This document shows positions 21,515 to 31,874 of a stretch of DNA of 64,000 nucleotides, piece by piece (the stretch's first letter is position 1; each line of letters opens with the position of its first letter). The DNA lies in NCBI RefSeq assembly GCF_000222025.1, contig NZ_AFQO01000015.1:186001-250000 (forward strand), given 5' to 3'. Position numbers and translations under genes: made by a program. The notes below the pieces were generated by a model. That model saw only the letters and a list, made by a program, of their open reading frames with translations. It was not told where the DNA came from and did no database searches. This DNA comes from Haemophilus haemolyticus M19501 (GTDB taxonomy: Bacteria; Pseudomonadota; Gammaproteobacteria; Enterobacterales; Pasteurellaceae).

Positions 21515-22366
21515 TTATTTTTCCAAATGCGCTAATCCAAATTGATACAAAGCATTCTTCTTATAACCATACAACTCAGCAACAATAGCCGCCGCTTTTT
21601 TTAGCGGTAATTCCTCTGCAATTAATTCAAGCGCCTTCACCGCTTGTGGGGAGATTTCATCGTTATTGTCAGACTTTGGTTTGCCTTCAACAATCAAAAC
21701 CATCTCGCCTTTTGTACGATTTGGATCTTCTGAAAGCCATTCTCGTAAATTTTTAATCGTATTACCCGTAATCGTTTCCCAAGTTTTAGTAATTTCGCGG
21801 GCTAACACAATATATCGTTCTTCCCCTAACACCAATTGCATATCTTCTAGCGTATCTAAAATACGGTGAGTGGATTCATAAAAAATCAAAGTGCGGTCTT
21901 CTTCTGCGATATTTTCTAATTTATCTTTGCGCGCTTTACTTTTCGCAGGTAAAAAGCCTTCAAAACAAAATCTATCAGAAGCAATCCCCGATGCACAAAG
22001 AGCGGTAATTGCCGCACATGCTCCGGGTAAAGGAACAACGCGAATACCAGCTTCACGGCATTGGCGTACTAAATGAAAACCAGGATCACTAATTAATGGC
22101 GTCCCCGCATCAGAAATCAAAGCAATATTGCTACCTTGTTTAAGTTTTTCCACCAAAATATGGGCTTTTTCTTGTTCATTGTGATCATGCAAAGCAAAAA
22201 AGGGCTTTTTGATACCGTAATGACTTAATAAAAGGCCACTATGACGGGTATCTTCTGCTGCAATTAAATCCACTTGAGCAAAAGTATCTAAAGCACGCTG
22301 GGTAATATCCTGTAAATTGCCAATCGGCGTGGCAACAATGTATAAAATTCCGGTTAAATCAGTCAT
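21515..22366 (-). CDS. rsmI: 16S rRNA (cytidine1402-2'-O)-methyltransferase
   Basis: Methylates the ribose of C1402 in 16S rRNA. 283 aa, tetrapyrrole-methylase fold. The N-terminal [17 protein letters not shown] and the SAM-pocket [26 protein letters not shown] and [14 protein letters not shown] motifs are all present. The gene is divergent from lpoA, as in many gammaproteobacteria, with 71 bases between starts. Confidence 0.97.
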   Translation of the reverse strand: MTDLTGILYIVATPIGNLQDITQRALDTFAQVDLIAAEDTRHSGLLLSHYGIKKPFFALHDHNEQEKAHILVEKLKQGSNIALISDAGTPLISDPGFHLVRQCREAGIRVVPLPGACAAITALCASGIASDRFCFEGFLPAKSKARKDKLENIAEEDRTLIFYESTHRILDTLEDMQLVLGEERYIVLAREITKTWETITGNTIKNLREWLSEDPNRTKGEMVLIVEGKPKSDNNDEISPQAVKALELIAEELPLKKAAAIVAELYGYKKNALYQFGLAHLEK

Positions 22367-22437
22367 TTTTGTTTGCTTTTAAGTTATGAGATAAGTAAGA
22401 TCTGCCACAACTATTGTCTGTTAATGATGGAGCAAGA

Positions 22438-24165
22438 ATGTCTATTCTATTACAAGGCGGACGTTTTAAAAAACGTTTAATACCAATTTTATTGTCAATG
22501 GCCTTAGCTGGCTGTTCAAATCTACTTGGCAGCAGTTTTACGCAAACTTTACAACAAGATGCGAATGCAAGTTCTGAATTTTATATGAATAAATTAGGAC
22601 AAGCACAAGAACTCGAAGATCAACAAACCTATAAATTGCTCGCGGCTCGCGTGTTAATCAGTGAAAATAAAGTTGAACAATCAGAAGCGTTATTAAGTGA
22701 ATTAGGTGAATTAAATGATGCGCAAAAATTAGATCGTACATTAATTGAAGCGAGAATTTCTGCTGCAAAAAATGCTAATGAAATCGCTCAAAATCAATTA
22801 CGTGCATTGGATTTAAATAAATTAAGCCCGTCACAAAAATCTCGTTATTACGAAACCTTAGCTATTGTTGCTGAAAACCGTAAAGACATCATTGAAGCCG
22901 TAAAAGCGCGGGTAAAAATTGATGAGAATTTAACAGATGTACAACGTCGCCAAGATAACGTTGATAAAACTTGGGCATTGTTACGTTCAGCAAATACTGG
23001 CGTAATCAATAATGCTTCAGATGAAGGCAACGCGGCTTTAGGCGGTTGGTTAAACTTAATCAAAACCTACAATGATTATATTCGTCAACCAGTTCAATTA
23101 AGCCAAGCATTGCAAAGTTGGAAAAATGCTTACCCAAATCATGCAGCCGCAACGTTATTCCCAAAAGAATTGCTTACATTGCTTAATTTCCAACAAACGA
23201 ATGTGTCACAAATTGGTTTACTCTTGCCATTAAGTGGTGACGGACAAATTCTTGGTACAACCATTCAATCGGGTTTCAACGACGCGAAAGGTAACTCAAC
23301 CATTCCAGTGCAAGTGTTTGATACCTCAATGAATTCTGTACAAGATATCATTGCGCAAGCAAAACAAGCGGGGATTAAAACCTTAGTGGGTCCATTACTA
23401 AAACAAAATCTTGATGTGATTTTAGCGGATCCTGCTCAAATTCAAGGTATAGATGTGCTTGCATTAAATGCCACACCAAATTCTCGTGCGATTCCTCAAC
23501 TTTGTTATTACGGACTTTCTCCAGAAGATGAAGCTGAATCTGCTGCCAATAAAATGTGGAACGATGGCGTGCGTAATCCACTTGTCGCAATGCCGCAAAA
23601 TGATTTAGGACAACGCGTAGGCAATGCCTTTAATGTACGTTGGCAGCAATTAGCAGGTACTGATGCGAATATCCGTTACTACAATTTGCCTGCGGATGTG
23701 ACTTATTTCGTTCAAGAAAATAACTCAAATACAACCGCACTTTATGTCGTAGCAAGTCCAACTGAACTGGCAGAAATGAAAGGTTATTTAACAAATATCG
23801 TACCTAATTTACCGATTTATGCCAGCTCTCGAGCAAGCGCAAGTGCAACAAACACTAATGCTGACTTCATTACACAGATGAATGGCGTACAGTTTAGTGA
23901 TATTCCATTTTTTAAAGATACCAATTCTCCACAATATCAGAAGTTAGCAAAATCCACGGGAGGCGAATATCAATTGATGCGTTTATATGCAATGGGTGCG
24001 GATGCGTGGTTGCTAATTAATCAATTCAATGAATTACGCCAAGTGCCAGGCTATCGCTTGAGTGGCTTAACGGGTATTTTAAGTGCTGATACCAACTGTA
24101 ATGTTGAACGCGATATGACTTGGTATCAATATCAAGATGGTGCAATTGTACCAGTTGCAAACTAA
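22438..24165 (+). CDS. lpoA: Outer-membrane lipoprotein LpoA, activator of PBP1A
   Basis: Reaches through the peptidoglycan to stimulate the synthase PBP1A. The lipobox LAGC gives the lipidated Cys at residue 26. Residues about 35-255 look like a TPR-like helical domain ([20 protein letters not shown]) and the rest like a periplasmic-binding fold ([22 protein letters not shown]). The frame is open from 22414, but the ATG at 22438 with a GGAGC ribosome site gives 575 aa, the length I recall for H. influenzae LpoA. Its stop overlaps the yraN start (TAATG). Confidence 0.96.
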   Translation: MSILLQGGRFKKRLIPILLSMALAGCSNLLGSSFTQTLQQDANASSEFYMNKLGQAQELEDQQTYKLLAARVLISENKVEQSEALLSELGELNDAQKLDRTLIEARISAAKNANEIAQNQLRALDLNKLSPSQKSRYYETLAIVAENRKDIIEAVKARVKIDENLTDVQRRQDNVDKTWALLRSANTGVINNASDEGNAALGGWLNLIKTYNDYIRQPVQLSQALQSWKNAYPNHAAATLFPKELLTLLNFQQTNVSQIGLLLPLSGDGQILGTTIQSGFNDAKGNSTIPVQVFDTSMNSVQDIIAQAKQAGIKTLVGPLLKQNLDVILADPAQIQGIDVLALNATPNSRAIPQLCYYGLSPEDEAESAANKMWNDGVRNPLVAMPQNDLGQRVGNAFNVRWQQLAGTDANIRYYNLPADVTYFVQENNSNTTALYVVASPTELAEMKGYLTNIVPNLPIYASSRASASATNTNADFITQMNGVQFSDIPFFKDTNSPQYQKLAKSTGGEYQLMRLYAMGADAWLLINQFNELRQVPGYRLSGLTGILSADTNCNVERDMTWYQYQDGAIVPVAN

Positions 24166-24524
24166 TGTTTTCTTTAAAACGTCAGCAAGGGGCGAGCTTT
24201 GAGCATCAAGCTCGCCTTTTTTTAGAAGCAAAAGGCTTAACATTTATTGCGGCTAATCAAAATTTCAAATGTGGTGAACTTGATCTAATAATGAATGACA
24301 AAGAAACTATCGTCTTTATTGAAGTTCGCCAACGAAGTCATTCCGCCTTTGGTTCTGCAATAGAAAGCGTAGATTGGCGAAAACAACAAAAATGGTTAGA
24401 TGCCGCAAATTTATGGCTTGCAAAACAAAATATGAGCTTAGAAGATGCTAATTGCCGCTTTGATTTAATCGCTTTTGGCAAAACACCTCAAGATATTCAA
24501 TGGATTCCTAATTTTCTCGATTAA
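24165..24524 (+). CDS. yraN: YraN family (UPF0102) endonuclease-like protein
   Basis: Small protein with a Holliday-junction-resolvase-like nuclease fold; activity in cells is not established. 119 aa. The pattern [15 protein letters not shown] (about residues 40-60) corresponds to the E-D-ExK-type active site, with Arg where Lys is common. ATG at 24165 overlaps the lpoA stop and is preferred over an in-frame start at 24120 inside lpoA. Followed after 12 bases by the diaA-like gene. Confidence 0.93.
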   Translation: MFSLKRQQGASFEHQARLFLEAKGLTFIAANQNFKCGELDLIMNDKETIVFIEVRQRSHSAFGSAIESVDWRKQQKWLDAANLWLAKQNMSLEDANCRFDLIAFGKTPQDIQWIPNFLD

Positions 24525-24536
24525 CGGCTTTTTATA

Positions 24537-25121
24537 ATGTTACAAAAAGTAAAAGATATTTATAGCGAAAGTATTCAAATTCAAATTGCAGCATCAAGTA
24601 TGCTTTCTGAAAATATTACCAACGCCACACAAATGGTAATGCAATGTTTATTAGGCGGTAATAAAGTGATCGCTTGTGGCGTCTCGCGTTCTTATGCCAA
24701 TGCACAGTTTCTCGTATCTAACTTGCTGAATCGATATGATTTAGTTAGACCGAGCTTCCCATCTGTGTTATTAAGCTTAGAAAGTGCGGTGGGTTCTTCG
24801 CTTATTTTTGAACAATCGCCTAAAGAATTGTATTGTCATCAATTTAATGCTGTTGCAAAATCGGGCGACTTACTTATTGCTTTTGCACCTTTAGGGACAG
24901 AAAAAATCGTGCTAAATACGATTTCCCACGCTGTCAGCAAAGAAATTAATGTTATTGCGCTAACTGGCTCTAACAACGATGCCATTCAAGGAATTTTAGC
25001 AGACAAGGATTTAGAAATATCAATCCCAGCCAGCAAAGAAAGCCGCATTTTAGAAAACCATCTTTTTGTGATTAATGCACTTTGTGAATTAGTTGATCAG
25101 ACTTTATTCCCAAGTGCTTGA
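24537..25121 (+). CDS. diaA: SIS-domain protein, DiaA-like
   Basis: Single SIS (sugar isomerase) domain protein, 194 aa. In E. coli DiaA binds DnaA and promotes timely initiation at oriC; the family is close to GmhA phosphoheptose isomerase. Visible: the phosphosugar-fold segments GNKVIACGVSRSYANAQFLVSN near 40 and AKSGDLLIAFAPLGTEKIV near 105. The conserved order lpoA-yraN-diaA-dolP supports DiaA rather than GmhA. Likely co-transcribed with yraN. Confidence 0.88.
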   Translation: MLQKVKDIYSESIQIQIAASSMLSENITNATQMVMQCLLGGNKVIACGVSRSYANAQFLVSNLLNRYDLVRPSFPSVLLSLESAVGSSLIFEQSPKELYCHQFNAVAKSGDLLIAFAPLGTEKIVLNTISHAVSKEINVIALTGSNNDAIQGILADKDLEISIPASKESRILENHLFVINALCELVDQTLFPSA

Positions 25122-25177
25122 CAGGAAAATAAATCACTTTCAAACTAATAGTAATTTAATCTAAAAAGGAGTTAATT

Positions 25178-25759
25178 ATGACATTATCCCTATTAAAAAA
25201 ACTCGCTATAGTGTTTGGGACTACCATTTTTTTACAAGGCTGTGTCGCTGCAGTTATTGGAGGAGGAGCTGTCGCAGCTAAAGTAGGAACAGATCCTCGA
25301 ACCACTGGCTCCCAAATTGATGACGAAACCCTAGAATTTAAAGTAGAAAATGCTATTGAAAAAGATGCCCAAATTAAATCTGAAGGCCGTGTAAATGCAG
25401 TATCTTACAATGGCCGAGTACTTTTAATCGGTCAAGTACCAAATGATAACGTCAAGGAAACAGCAACGGACTTAACACGTGGCGTTGAAGGCGTTAATGA
25501 TACTTATAACCAACTCACTATAGGCCCTAAAATTTCCTTTGCACAAATAAGTAAAGATAGTTGGATCACAACACAAGTCAAATCTAAGATGTTCGTTGAT
25601 GGTCGAGTTAAAGCCACCGATGTCAAAGTGATTAGTGAAAATGGAGAAGTATTTTTACTGGGTAACGTCACACAATCCCAAGCCAATGCGGCAGCCGACA
25701 TTGCCAGCAAAATCAGCGGGGTAAAAAAAGTAATTAAAGTATTCAAATACCTAGACTAA
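25178..25759 (+). CDS. dolP: BON-domain outer-membrane lipoprotein DolP (YraP)
   Basis: Lipoprotein needed for outer-membrane integrity; in E. coli it localises to division sites and BAM. 193 aa. Lipobox LQGC gives acylated Cys22. Two BON domains follow: about residues 48-115 (VENAIEKDAQIKSEGRVNAV) and 125-193 (ITTQVKSKMFVDGRVKATDV). A strong AAGGAG ribosome site precedes the ATG. Last gene of the lpoA group, closed by a terminator. Confidence 0.94.
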   Translation: MTLSLLKKLAIVFGTTIFLQGCVAAVIGGGAVAAKVGTDPRTTGSQIDDETLEFKVENAIEKDAQIKSEGRVNAVSYNGRVLLIGQVPNDNVKETATDLTRGVEGVNDTYNQLTIGPKISFAQISKDSWITTQVKSKMFVDGRVKATDVKVISENGEVFLLGNVTQSQANAAADIASKISGVKKVIKVFKYLD

Positions 25760-25765
25760 TCTTTC

Positions 25766-25807
25766 AAAGTGCGGTGAAAAATTCAACAAATTTTTACCGC
25801 ACTTTTT
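25766..25807 (+). terminator. dolP terminator of inverted uptake sequences
   Basis: AAAGTGCGGTGAAAAATT pairs with AATTTTTACCGCACTTT (one bulge), followed by a T-run. Confidence 0.85.
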
Positions 25808-25926
25808 CTTATTTTTATAAATAAAAGATTTTAATTTTTATTCTTACAAAAACCGTTTATTTTTAAATAAGTTATCTATTGTCAAGAATTAAAACAAAAA
25901 ATTTATTACTTGCGATCTTTTCTCAA

Positions 25927-25973
25927 ACACATTATCTTGTGCATCGTTTTCATAAAAACACTATATCTTGTGT
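25927..25973 (+). promoter_or_regulatory. Tandem NrdR boxes upstream of nrdA
   Basis: Box 2 (25958-25973) reads ACACTATATCTTGTGT and matches the NrdR consensus acaCwAtATaTwGwgt at 15 of 16 positions. Box 1 (25927-25942) reads ACACATTATCTTGTGC and matches at about 13. Their starts are 31 bases apart, three helical turns, the usual tandem arrangement. NrdR is the ATP/dATP-sensing repressor of ribonucleotide reductase genes. Confidence 0.85.
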
Positions 25974-26013
25974 TTTAAATCCTGTTTTAAATAACAACAA
26001 GAAGGCTAATACA

Positions 26014-28284
26014 ATGAATAAAAGTTTAATGGTTACAAAGCGTGACGGTACGCAAGAACAAATCAATCTTGATAAAATCCATCGTGTGATTACGTGGGCT
26101 GCTGAAGGACTAGACAATGTTTCTGTTTCCCAAGTAGAACTTCGTTCACATATTCAATTTTATGAAGGCATTCGCACTTCAGACATCCACGAAACCATCA
26201 TTAAAGCAGCCGCAGATTTAATCAGCAAAGATTCGCCAGATTATCAATATTTAGCTGCTCGTTTAGCGATTTTCCATTTACGTAAAAAAGCCTATGGTCA
26301 TTTCGATCCCCCTCGTTTATACGATCACGTTAAAAAATTAGTACGCATGGGAAAATACGATCATGCCTTATTGGATGATTATACCCGTGAAGAATGGGAC
26401 ACAATGGACGGCTTCATCGATCATTGGCGTGATATGACGTTTTCTTATGCAGCCGTGAAGCAATTGGAGGGTAAATATTTAGTACAAAATCGTGTGACAG
26501 GAGAAATCTACGAGTCTGCACAATTCTTATATTTGCTCGTTTCCGCAAGTCTATTCTCTAAATATCCAAAAGAAACACGTTTGGATTATGTAAAACGTTT
26601 CTACGATGCAACATCGACTTTCAAAATTTCCTTACCAACGCCAATTATGGCGGGTGTGCGTACTCCAACTCGTCAATTCAGCTCTTGCGTATTAATTGAA
26701 TGTGATGACAGTTTAGATTCAATCAATGCAACGGCATCAGCTATTGTAAAATATGTTTCACAACGTGCGGGGATTGGTATTAATGCAGGTGCAATTCGTG
26801 CATTAGGTAGTGAGATTCGTGGTGGTGAAGCATTCCATACGGGTTGTATTCCATTCTATAAATATTTCCAAACTGCAGTGAAATCTTGCTCACAGGGTGG
26901 CGTTCGTGGCGGTGCTGCGACACTTTATTACCCTATTTGGCACTTAGAAGCGGAAAGCTTGCTTGTGTTAAAAAATAACCGTGGTGTAGAAGACAACCGT
27001 GTTCGTCATATGGATTATGGCGTCCAGTTAAACAAATTAATGTATCAACGCTTAATTAAAGGCGGAGAAATTACTTTATTTAGTCCATCTGATGTACCAG
27101 GACTTTATGAAGCATTCTTTGCGGATCAAGACAAATTTGAAGAACTGTACGTAAAATACGAACAAGATCCAACTATCCGAAAACGTACTGTCAAAGCAGT
27201 TGAGATTTTCTCTTTATTAATGCAAGAGCGTGCATCAACAGGTCGTATCTACATTCAAAATGTAGACCACTGTAATACTCACTCTCCGTTTGATCCACAA
27301 GTGGCACCCGTCCGCCAATCTAACTTATGTTTAGAAATCGCGTTACCTACGAAGCCGCTTGAGCACATTAATGATGAAAATGGAGAAATCGCACTTTGTA
27401 CCCTTTCCGCATTTAACTTAGGTAAAATTGAAAACTTAGATGAATTAGAAGAACTTGCCGATCTTGCTGTGCGTTCACTTGATGCATTATTAGATTATCA
27501 AGATTACCCTGTTGTGGCGGCAAAACGTAGTTCACTTGCTCGTCGTGCATTAGGTATCGGTGTCATTAACTATGCTTATTATCTTGCGAAAAATGGTGTT
27601 CGTTATTCCGATGGCTCAGCCAATGACTTAACTCACCGCACTTTTGAAGCCATTCAATACTATTTATTGAAAGCCTCTATGAACTTAGCAAAAGAGCAAG
27701 GTGCTTGCGAATACTTCAATGAAACCACTTATGCAAAAGGCATTTTACCTATTGATACCTATAAGAAAGATTTAGATGCCTTAACACAAGAGCCATTACA
27801 TTATGATTGGGAAAGTTTGCGTAAAGATATTCAAGAATTTGGTTTACGTAACTCAACATTAACCGCCTTAATGCCATCTGAAACCTCATCGCAAATTTCA
27901 AATGCGACTAATGGTATCGAGCCACCGCGTGGTCATGTAAGTATTAAAGCGTCAAAAGATGGCATCCTAAAACAAGTTGTACCGGAATACGAAAACTTAA
28001 GCGACAACTACGAATTACTTTGGGATATCCCAAGCAATGACGGCTACTTACACCTAGTCGGTATTATGCAAAAATTCGTAGACCAAGCGATCTCCGCCAA
28101 CACCAACTACGATCCGAAACGTTTTGAAGATGGAAAAGTACCTATGAAAGTGTTGTTAAAAGATCTTTTAACCGCTTATAAATATGGCTTAAAAACCCTT
28201 TACTATCAAAACACTCGCGATGGCGCTGAAGATGCTCAAGAAGATCTTGATGACGGCTGTGCCGGTGGAGCGTGTAAGATTTAG
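26014..28284 (+). CDS. nrdA: Ribonucleoside-diphosphate reductase class Ia, alpha subunit
   Basis: Large catalytic subunit that makes deoxynucleotides under aerobic conditions. 756 aa. The N-terminal ATP-cone (VTKRDGTQEQINLDKIHRVI) senses ATP/dATP. SSCVLIECDDS near 225 holds an active-site Cys, and NLCLEIALPTKP and SALAMPS-type motif (TLTALMPSETSS) follow. The C-terminal redox pair is in DGCAGGACKI. The frame is open to 25879, but that would run through the NrdR boxes; the ATG at 26014 with AAGAAGG upstream gives the family length. It is separated from nrdB by an unrelated two-gene insert. Confidence 0.98.
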   Translation: MNKSLMVTKRDGTQEQINLDKIHRVITWAAEGLDNVSVSQVELRSHIQFYEGIRTSDIHETIIKAAADLISKDSPDYQYLAARLAIFHLRKKAYGHFDPPRLYDHVKKLVRMGKYDHALLDDYTREEWDTMDGFIDHWRDMTFSYAAVKQLEGKYLVQNRVTGEIYESAQFLYLLVSASLFSKYPKETRLDYVKRFYDATSTFKISLPTPIMAGVRTPTRQFSSCVLIECDDSLDSINATASAIVKYVSQRAGIGINAGAIRALGSEIRGGEAFHTGCIPFYKYFQTAVKSCSQGGVRGGAATLYYPIWHLEAESLLVLKNNRGVEDNRVRHMDYGVQLNKLMYQRLIKGGEITLFSPSDVPGLYEAFFADQDKFEELYVKYEQDPTIRKRTVKAVEIFSLLMQERASTGRIYIQNVDHCNTHSPFDPQVAPVRQSNLCLEIALPTKPLEHINDENGEIALCTLSAFNLGKIENLDELEELADLAVRSLDALLDYQDYPVVAAKRSSLARRALGIGVINYAYYLAKNGVRYSDGSANDLTHRTFEAIQYYLLKASMNLAKEQGACEYFNETTYAKGILPIDTYKKDLDALTQEPLHYDWESLRKDIQEFGLRNSTLTALMPSETSSQISNATNGIEPPRGHVSIKASKDGILKQVVPEYENLSDNYELLWDIPSNDGYLHLVGIMQKFVDQAISANTNYDPKRFEDGKVPMKVLLKDLLTAYKYGLKTLYYQNTRDGAEDAQEDLDDGCAGGACKI

Positions 28285-28339
28285 TTCCTAATTTTTCTCT
28301 CATTTGGATAGGTCTGATTAATTTAATGAGTTAATTAAT

Positions 28340-29005
28340 ATGAATGAACTAACAATTAAAATCGTAATGCTTTTACTTCCCGGCATTATAGTTACTATGC
28401 TTATAGACAAGTTTACTGAACATAAAATATGGAATAATTATAAATATTCATTATTTGTTATTTCTTATGGAATATTGTCTTATTTAATATTGCAAATTCT
28501 ATCATTACTAAATCAATGCGCTAAAGTTGGATATGAAAATTTCAAATTAAATAATGCAGAATATCTCCAAGTATGGGAAGTTAATTCAAATTTTGCTCTA
28601 CCTTATAGTGAAGTAATTGCTGCAAGCATGATCTCATTTTTTCTTGGTTTATTTATGACTTATATAGATAACAAAGAATATTTAGCTAAACTTCTTATGA
28701 CATTAAAAATAACAAGAAAATATGGAGATTATAGTGTTTATCAGCAGATACTCAGAGTGAACGAAAATGATTGGATGGATATTACAATTTGGGATAAAAA
28801 AATAATCATTCGAGGAATTCCCGTTTCTATACATGAATCAAATGGACTTTGTGAACTATGTATATATGATGCTGAGGTTTTTAATTTTGATGATGAATCA
28901 ACTAATTCTTTATACCGAGTAAATTATATTAGTATATCTGAGAAATATGATAATTTAATAATATTAACAGCTCCAAATGATGAGGTAACATATGAGCGAC
29001 AGTAA
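28340..29005 (+). CDS. Unknown membrane protein inserted between nrdA and nrdB
   Basis: I do not recognise this 221-residue protein. The N-terminal half has three likely membrane helices (about 5-22 with a LLPG motif, 37-56, 95-113); the rest (about 120-221) looks like a soluble, acidic domain with WMDITIWDKK and IIIRGIPVSI strands. The LLPG-containing first helix recalls DUF6338-type accessory proteins, a weak impression only. DNA is much more AT-rich than the flanking nrd genes: two sampled lines (28381-28440, 28441-28500) hold 16 and 10 G/C. It overlaps the next small gene by 14 bases, so the two act as a pair. Likely acquired horizontally; function unknown. Confidence 0.8.
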   Translation: MNELTIKIVMLLLPGIIVTMLIDKFTEHKIWNNYKYSLFVISYGILSYLILQILSLLNQCAKVGYENFKLNNAEYLQVWEVNSNFALPYSEVIAASMISFFLGLFMTYIDNKEYLAKLLMTLKITRKYGDYSVYQQILRVNENDWMDITIWDKKIIIRGIPVSIHESNGLCELCIYDAEVFNFDDESTNSLYRVNYISISEKYDNLIILTAPNDEVTYERQ

Positions 29006-29195
29006 AACAAAAACAAATTTTGTTCCAGGAAGTGTAAGTCTAAATGAGGGTGTAAATTTAAGATCTGGTGTTGTTCCCCTTAATAGCCAACTTGGAATGG
29101 AAGGCTTTAATTTAAGAGTTAATCCTCAACCTTCAAGACCTAGACCAACAAAACCACCAGTAAGTCCTCAAATAAAAAATAGGAAACAACCATAG
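28992..29195 (+). CDS. Small basic, proline-rich protein of unknown function
   Basis: 67 residues, starting MSDSKTKTNFVPGSVSLNEG. The C-terminal third is basic and proline-rich (QPSRPRPTKPPVSPQIKNRK), which suggests a flexible, possibly nucleic-acid- or SH3-like-binding tail; this is inference. No signal peptide or helix. GAGGT lies before the ATG, inside the end of the upstream membrane-protein gene, so translation is probably coupled. I do not know a family for it. Confidence 0.65.
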   Translation: MSDSKTKTNFVPGSVSLNEGVNLRSGVVPLNSQLGMEGFNLRVNPQPSRPRPTKPPVSPQIKNRKQP

Positions 29196-29272
29196 CGTAC
29201 GCTTGCGCCAACATGAAAAAACGTTTTAAAAAATGACCCCACTTTACTCTTAAGATTAAAGGACAAACAAAA

Positions 29273-30403
29273 ATGGCATACACCACTTTCTCACAAAACA
29301 AAAACGACCAATTAAAAGAACCAATGTTCTTTGGTCAAAACGTTAACGTTGCGCGTTACGATCAACAAAAATATGAGACCTTTGAAAAGCTCATTGAAAA
29401 ACAACTTTCTTTCTTCTGGCGTCCGGAAGAAGTGGATGTGTCTCAAGACCGTATCGACTATGCCGCGTTACCTGAGCATGAAAAACACATTTTCATCAGT
29501 AACTTAAAATATCAAACCTTATTAGATTCTATTCAGGGTCGTAGTCCAAACGTGGCGTTGTTGCCGTTGGTATCCATTCCTGAATTGGAAACTTGGATTG
29601 AAACTTGGACATTCTCTGAAACCATCCACTCTCGCTCTTACACCCACATTATTCGTAATATTGTGAACGATCCATCTATCGTGTTTGATGACATCGTGAC
29701 CAACGAAGAAATCATAAAACGTGCACGTGACATTTCTTCTTATTACGATGATTTAATCCGCGACAGCCAACTTTATAGCCTATACGGCGAAGGCACTTAC
29801 ACCGTGGATGGCAAAGAATGTATCGTCACATTACGTAATTTGAAAAAACAACTTTATCTTTGCTTAATGAGTGTAAACGCGCTTGAAGCGATTCGTTTCT
29901 ATGTATCGTTTGCTTGCTCCTTTGCCTTTGCAGAACGTCAATTAATGGAAGGTAATGCGAAAATTATTAAATTTATCGCTCGTGATGAAGCCCTACACTT
30001 AACTGGTACGCAGCACATTTTAAACATTATGGCTGCGGGTCAAGACGATCCTGAAATGGCAGAAATTGCGGAAGAATGTAAACAAGAAGCCTATGATCTA
30101 TTCTTAGCTGCTGCGGAACAAGAAAAAGACTGGGCTGATTACTTATTCAAAGACGGTTCTATGATCGGTTTGAACAAAGACATTTTGGTGCAATACGTGG
30201 AATACATCACCAATATCCGTATGCAAGCCGTTGGTCTTCCATTGCCATTTGGTGCGCGTTCTAACCCAATTCCATGGATTAACGCATGGCTTGTTTCTGA
30301 CAACGTACAAGTGGCACCACAAGAAGTGGAAGTGAGTTCTTACCTTGTAGGCCAAATTGACTCAAAAGTTGATACGAATGATTTTGGAGATTTCGATCTC
30401 TAA
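29273..30403 (+). CDS. nrdB: Ribonucleoside-diphosphate reductase class Ia, beta subunit
   Basis: Small subunit carrying the di-iron centre and tyrosyl radical that NrdA needs. 376 aa, the E. coli length. Iron ligands are in [14 protein letters not shown] (near 115-125) and in [17 protein letters not shown] and [13 protein letters not shown] (near 205-245). The C-terminal tail ([14 protein letters not shown]) is the part that docks on NrdA. An AAAGGAC ribosome site precedes the ATG. The insert upstream leaves 77 bases before nrdB; no NrdR box was seen there, so nrdB probably still depends on the nrdA promoter. Confidence 0.98.
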   Translation: MAYTTFSQNKNDQLKEPMFFGQNVNVARYDQQKYETFEKLIEKQLSFFWRPEEVDVSQDRIDYAALPEHEKHIFISNLKYQTLLDSIQGRSPNVALLPLVSIPELETWIETWTFSETIHSRSYTHIIRNIVNDPSIVFDDIVTNEEIIKRARDISSYYDDLIRDSQLYSLYGEGTYTVDGKECIVTLRNLKKQLYLCLMSVNALEAIRFYVSFACSFAFAERQLMEGNAKIIKFIARDEALHLTGTQHILNIMAAGQDDPEMAEIAEECKQEAYDLFLAAAEQEKDWADYLFKDGSMIGLNKDILVQYVEYITNIRMQAVGLPLPFGARSNPIPWINAWLVSDNVQVAPQEVEVSSYLVGQIDSKVDTNDFGDFDL

Positions 30404-30421
30404 TTAAAAACACATAAGAAA

Positions 30422-30475
30422 ATAACCGCACTTTGGAATATTCTTTTTAAATATTTAAAGTGCGGTTAATTTTTT
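30422..30475 (+). terminator. nrdB terminator of inverted uptake sequences
   Basis: AACCGCACTTT (30424 on) pairs with AAAGTGCGGTT, with an AT-rich stem extension (GGAATATT/AATATTT) and a following T-run. Confidence 0.8.
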
Positions 30476-30484
30476 GTTCATTTT

Positions 30485-30515
30485 AAAAGGCTTTCTAACA
30501 CAGAAAGCCTTTTAT
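30485..30515 (-). terminator. sucB terminator
   Basis: AAAAGGCTTTCT and AGAAAGCCTTTT form a clean stem around AACAC, just past the sucB stop at 30519; A/T runs on both sides. Confidence 0.85.
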
Positions 30516-30518
30516 TTC

Positions 30519-31748
30519 TTAGATTTCCAATAACAATCTTGTTGGATCTTCCAATAATTCTTTAATCGTTACCAAGAAACCAACAGATTCACGGCCGTCA
30601 ATTAAACGATGATCGTAAGATAAAGCAAGGTACATCATAGGACGAATCACAACTTGACCATTAAGCGCAATCGGGCGTTCTTTAATAGCGTGCATTCCTA
30701 AAATCGCACTTTGTGGTGGATTGATAATTGGAGTGGACATAAGAGAACCGAACACTCCTCCATTTGTAATGGTAAAATTACCGCCAGTGAGATCTTCTAC
30801 AGTCAATTTTCCATCACGCCCCTTCTCAGCTAATGCTTTAATTTGTTTTTCAATCTCTGCCATACTGAGCTTATCACAATCACGAAGCACTGGAGTGACT
30901 AATCCACGAGGAGTCGAAACCGCAATACTAATATCAAAATAATTATGGTAAACAACATCATCCCCATCGATAGAAGCATTCACTTCAGGATAACGTTTTA
31001 ATGCTTCCACAACCGCTTTGATATAAAAAGACATAAATCCTAAACGCACCCCATGCTGTTTTTCAAATTTTTCGCCGTAGGTTTTACGCAGAGTCATTAT
31101 CGGCTGCATATCCACTTCATTGAAAGTTGTTAGCATCGCCGTACTGTTTTTGGCTTCCAGTAAACGTTCAGCAATACGTTTACGCAAACGGGTCATTGGC
31201 ACACGTTTTTCAGAACGTGCACTATAAGCTACCGTACTAATTGTATTTTGCTCAGTGGCAGCTTCTTGTTTTGCTTGCAGTGCTTGTCGTTTTACGATTT
31301 CACGTTCAATATCTTCACGCGTTAAACGGCCACCCACGCCAGAACCTTGAATTTGATCTGCTTGTAAATCATGTTCTGCTAATAAACGACGAATCGCAGG
31401 GCCTTGATCCGCATTATGATTATGACTGTTTTCAATCGCTGCATTTTGACGATCAGATGGAGTGGGTTCATTCACTGCTTTTAATGTCGCAGAACTCACA
31501 TCCCCTTCTTGAGCCGTAGAAATTTTGCCTAGCAGCTGTTTACTCACCACAGTTTCACCCTCAGCTTGAACAACTTCTGCCAGTACGCCATCAGAAAGTG
31601 CGGGCACTTCTAGCACAACTTTATCCGTTTCAATTTCTACAATAACTTCATCACGTTTAACAGTATCACCTACTTTTTTATGCCAAGTAGCCACTGTTGC
31701 ATCCGCAACTGATTCAGGTAGGTCTGGAACAAGAATTTCAATGGTCAT
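30519..31748 (-). CDS. sucB: Dihydrolipoyllysine succinyltransferase, 2-oxoglutarate dehydrogenase E2
   Basis: Core subunit of 2-oxoglutarate dehydrogenase; transfers the succinyl group to CoA. 409 aa. The lipoyl domain has the modified lysine in [11 protein letters not shown] (Lys43). The E3-binding domain is about 115-150 ([20 protein letters not shown]), and the catalytic domain ends with [15 protein letters not shown] containing the active-site His and Asp. It follows sucA after 126 bases that include a short hairpin (31776-31793), which may tune expression relative to sucA. E3 and sucCD are not in the window. Confidence 0.98.
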   Translation of the reverse strand: MTIEILVPDLPESVADATVATWHKKVGDTVKRDEVIVEIETDKVVLEVPALSDGVLAEVVQAEGETVVSKQLLGKISTAQEGDVSSATLKAVNEPTPSDRQNAAIENSHNHNADQGPAIRRLLAEHDLQADQIQGSGVGGRLTREDIEREIVKRQALQAKQEAATEQNTISTVAYSARSEKRVPMTRLRKRIAERLLEAKNSTAMLTTFNEVDMQPIMTLRKTYGEKFEKQHGVRLGFMSFYIKAVVEALKRYPEVNASIDGDDVVYHNYFDISIAVSTPRGLVTPVLRDCDKLSMAEIEKQIKALAEKGRDGKLTVEDLTGGNFTITNGGVFGSLMSTPIINPPQSAILGMHAIKERPIALNGQVVIRPMMYLALSYDHRLIDGRESVGFLVTIKELLEDPTRLLLEI

Positions 31749-31874
31749 TTTATTTTTCCTTATCTCTTAACTTAAAGTGCAACTTATTGCACTGAATTAC
31801 TCTTTTACTTTTTATCCGAGATGCAACAAGTACACCTGTAAATTTATAAAAATATCTTAATTTTTAACCGCACT

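Noticed and set aside
24537-25121. GmhA phosphoheptose isomerase
   Set aside because: The lpoA-yraN-diaA-dolP order fits DiaA, although the SIS fold is shared.
25879-26013. N-terminal extension of nrdA from 25879
   Set aside because: It would code through both NrdR boxes and give a protein 45 residues too long; the ATG at 26014 has a good ribosome site.
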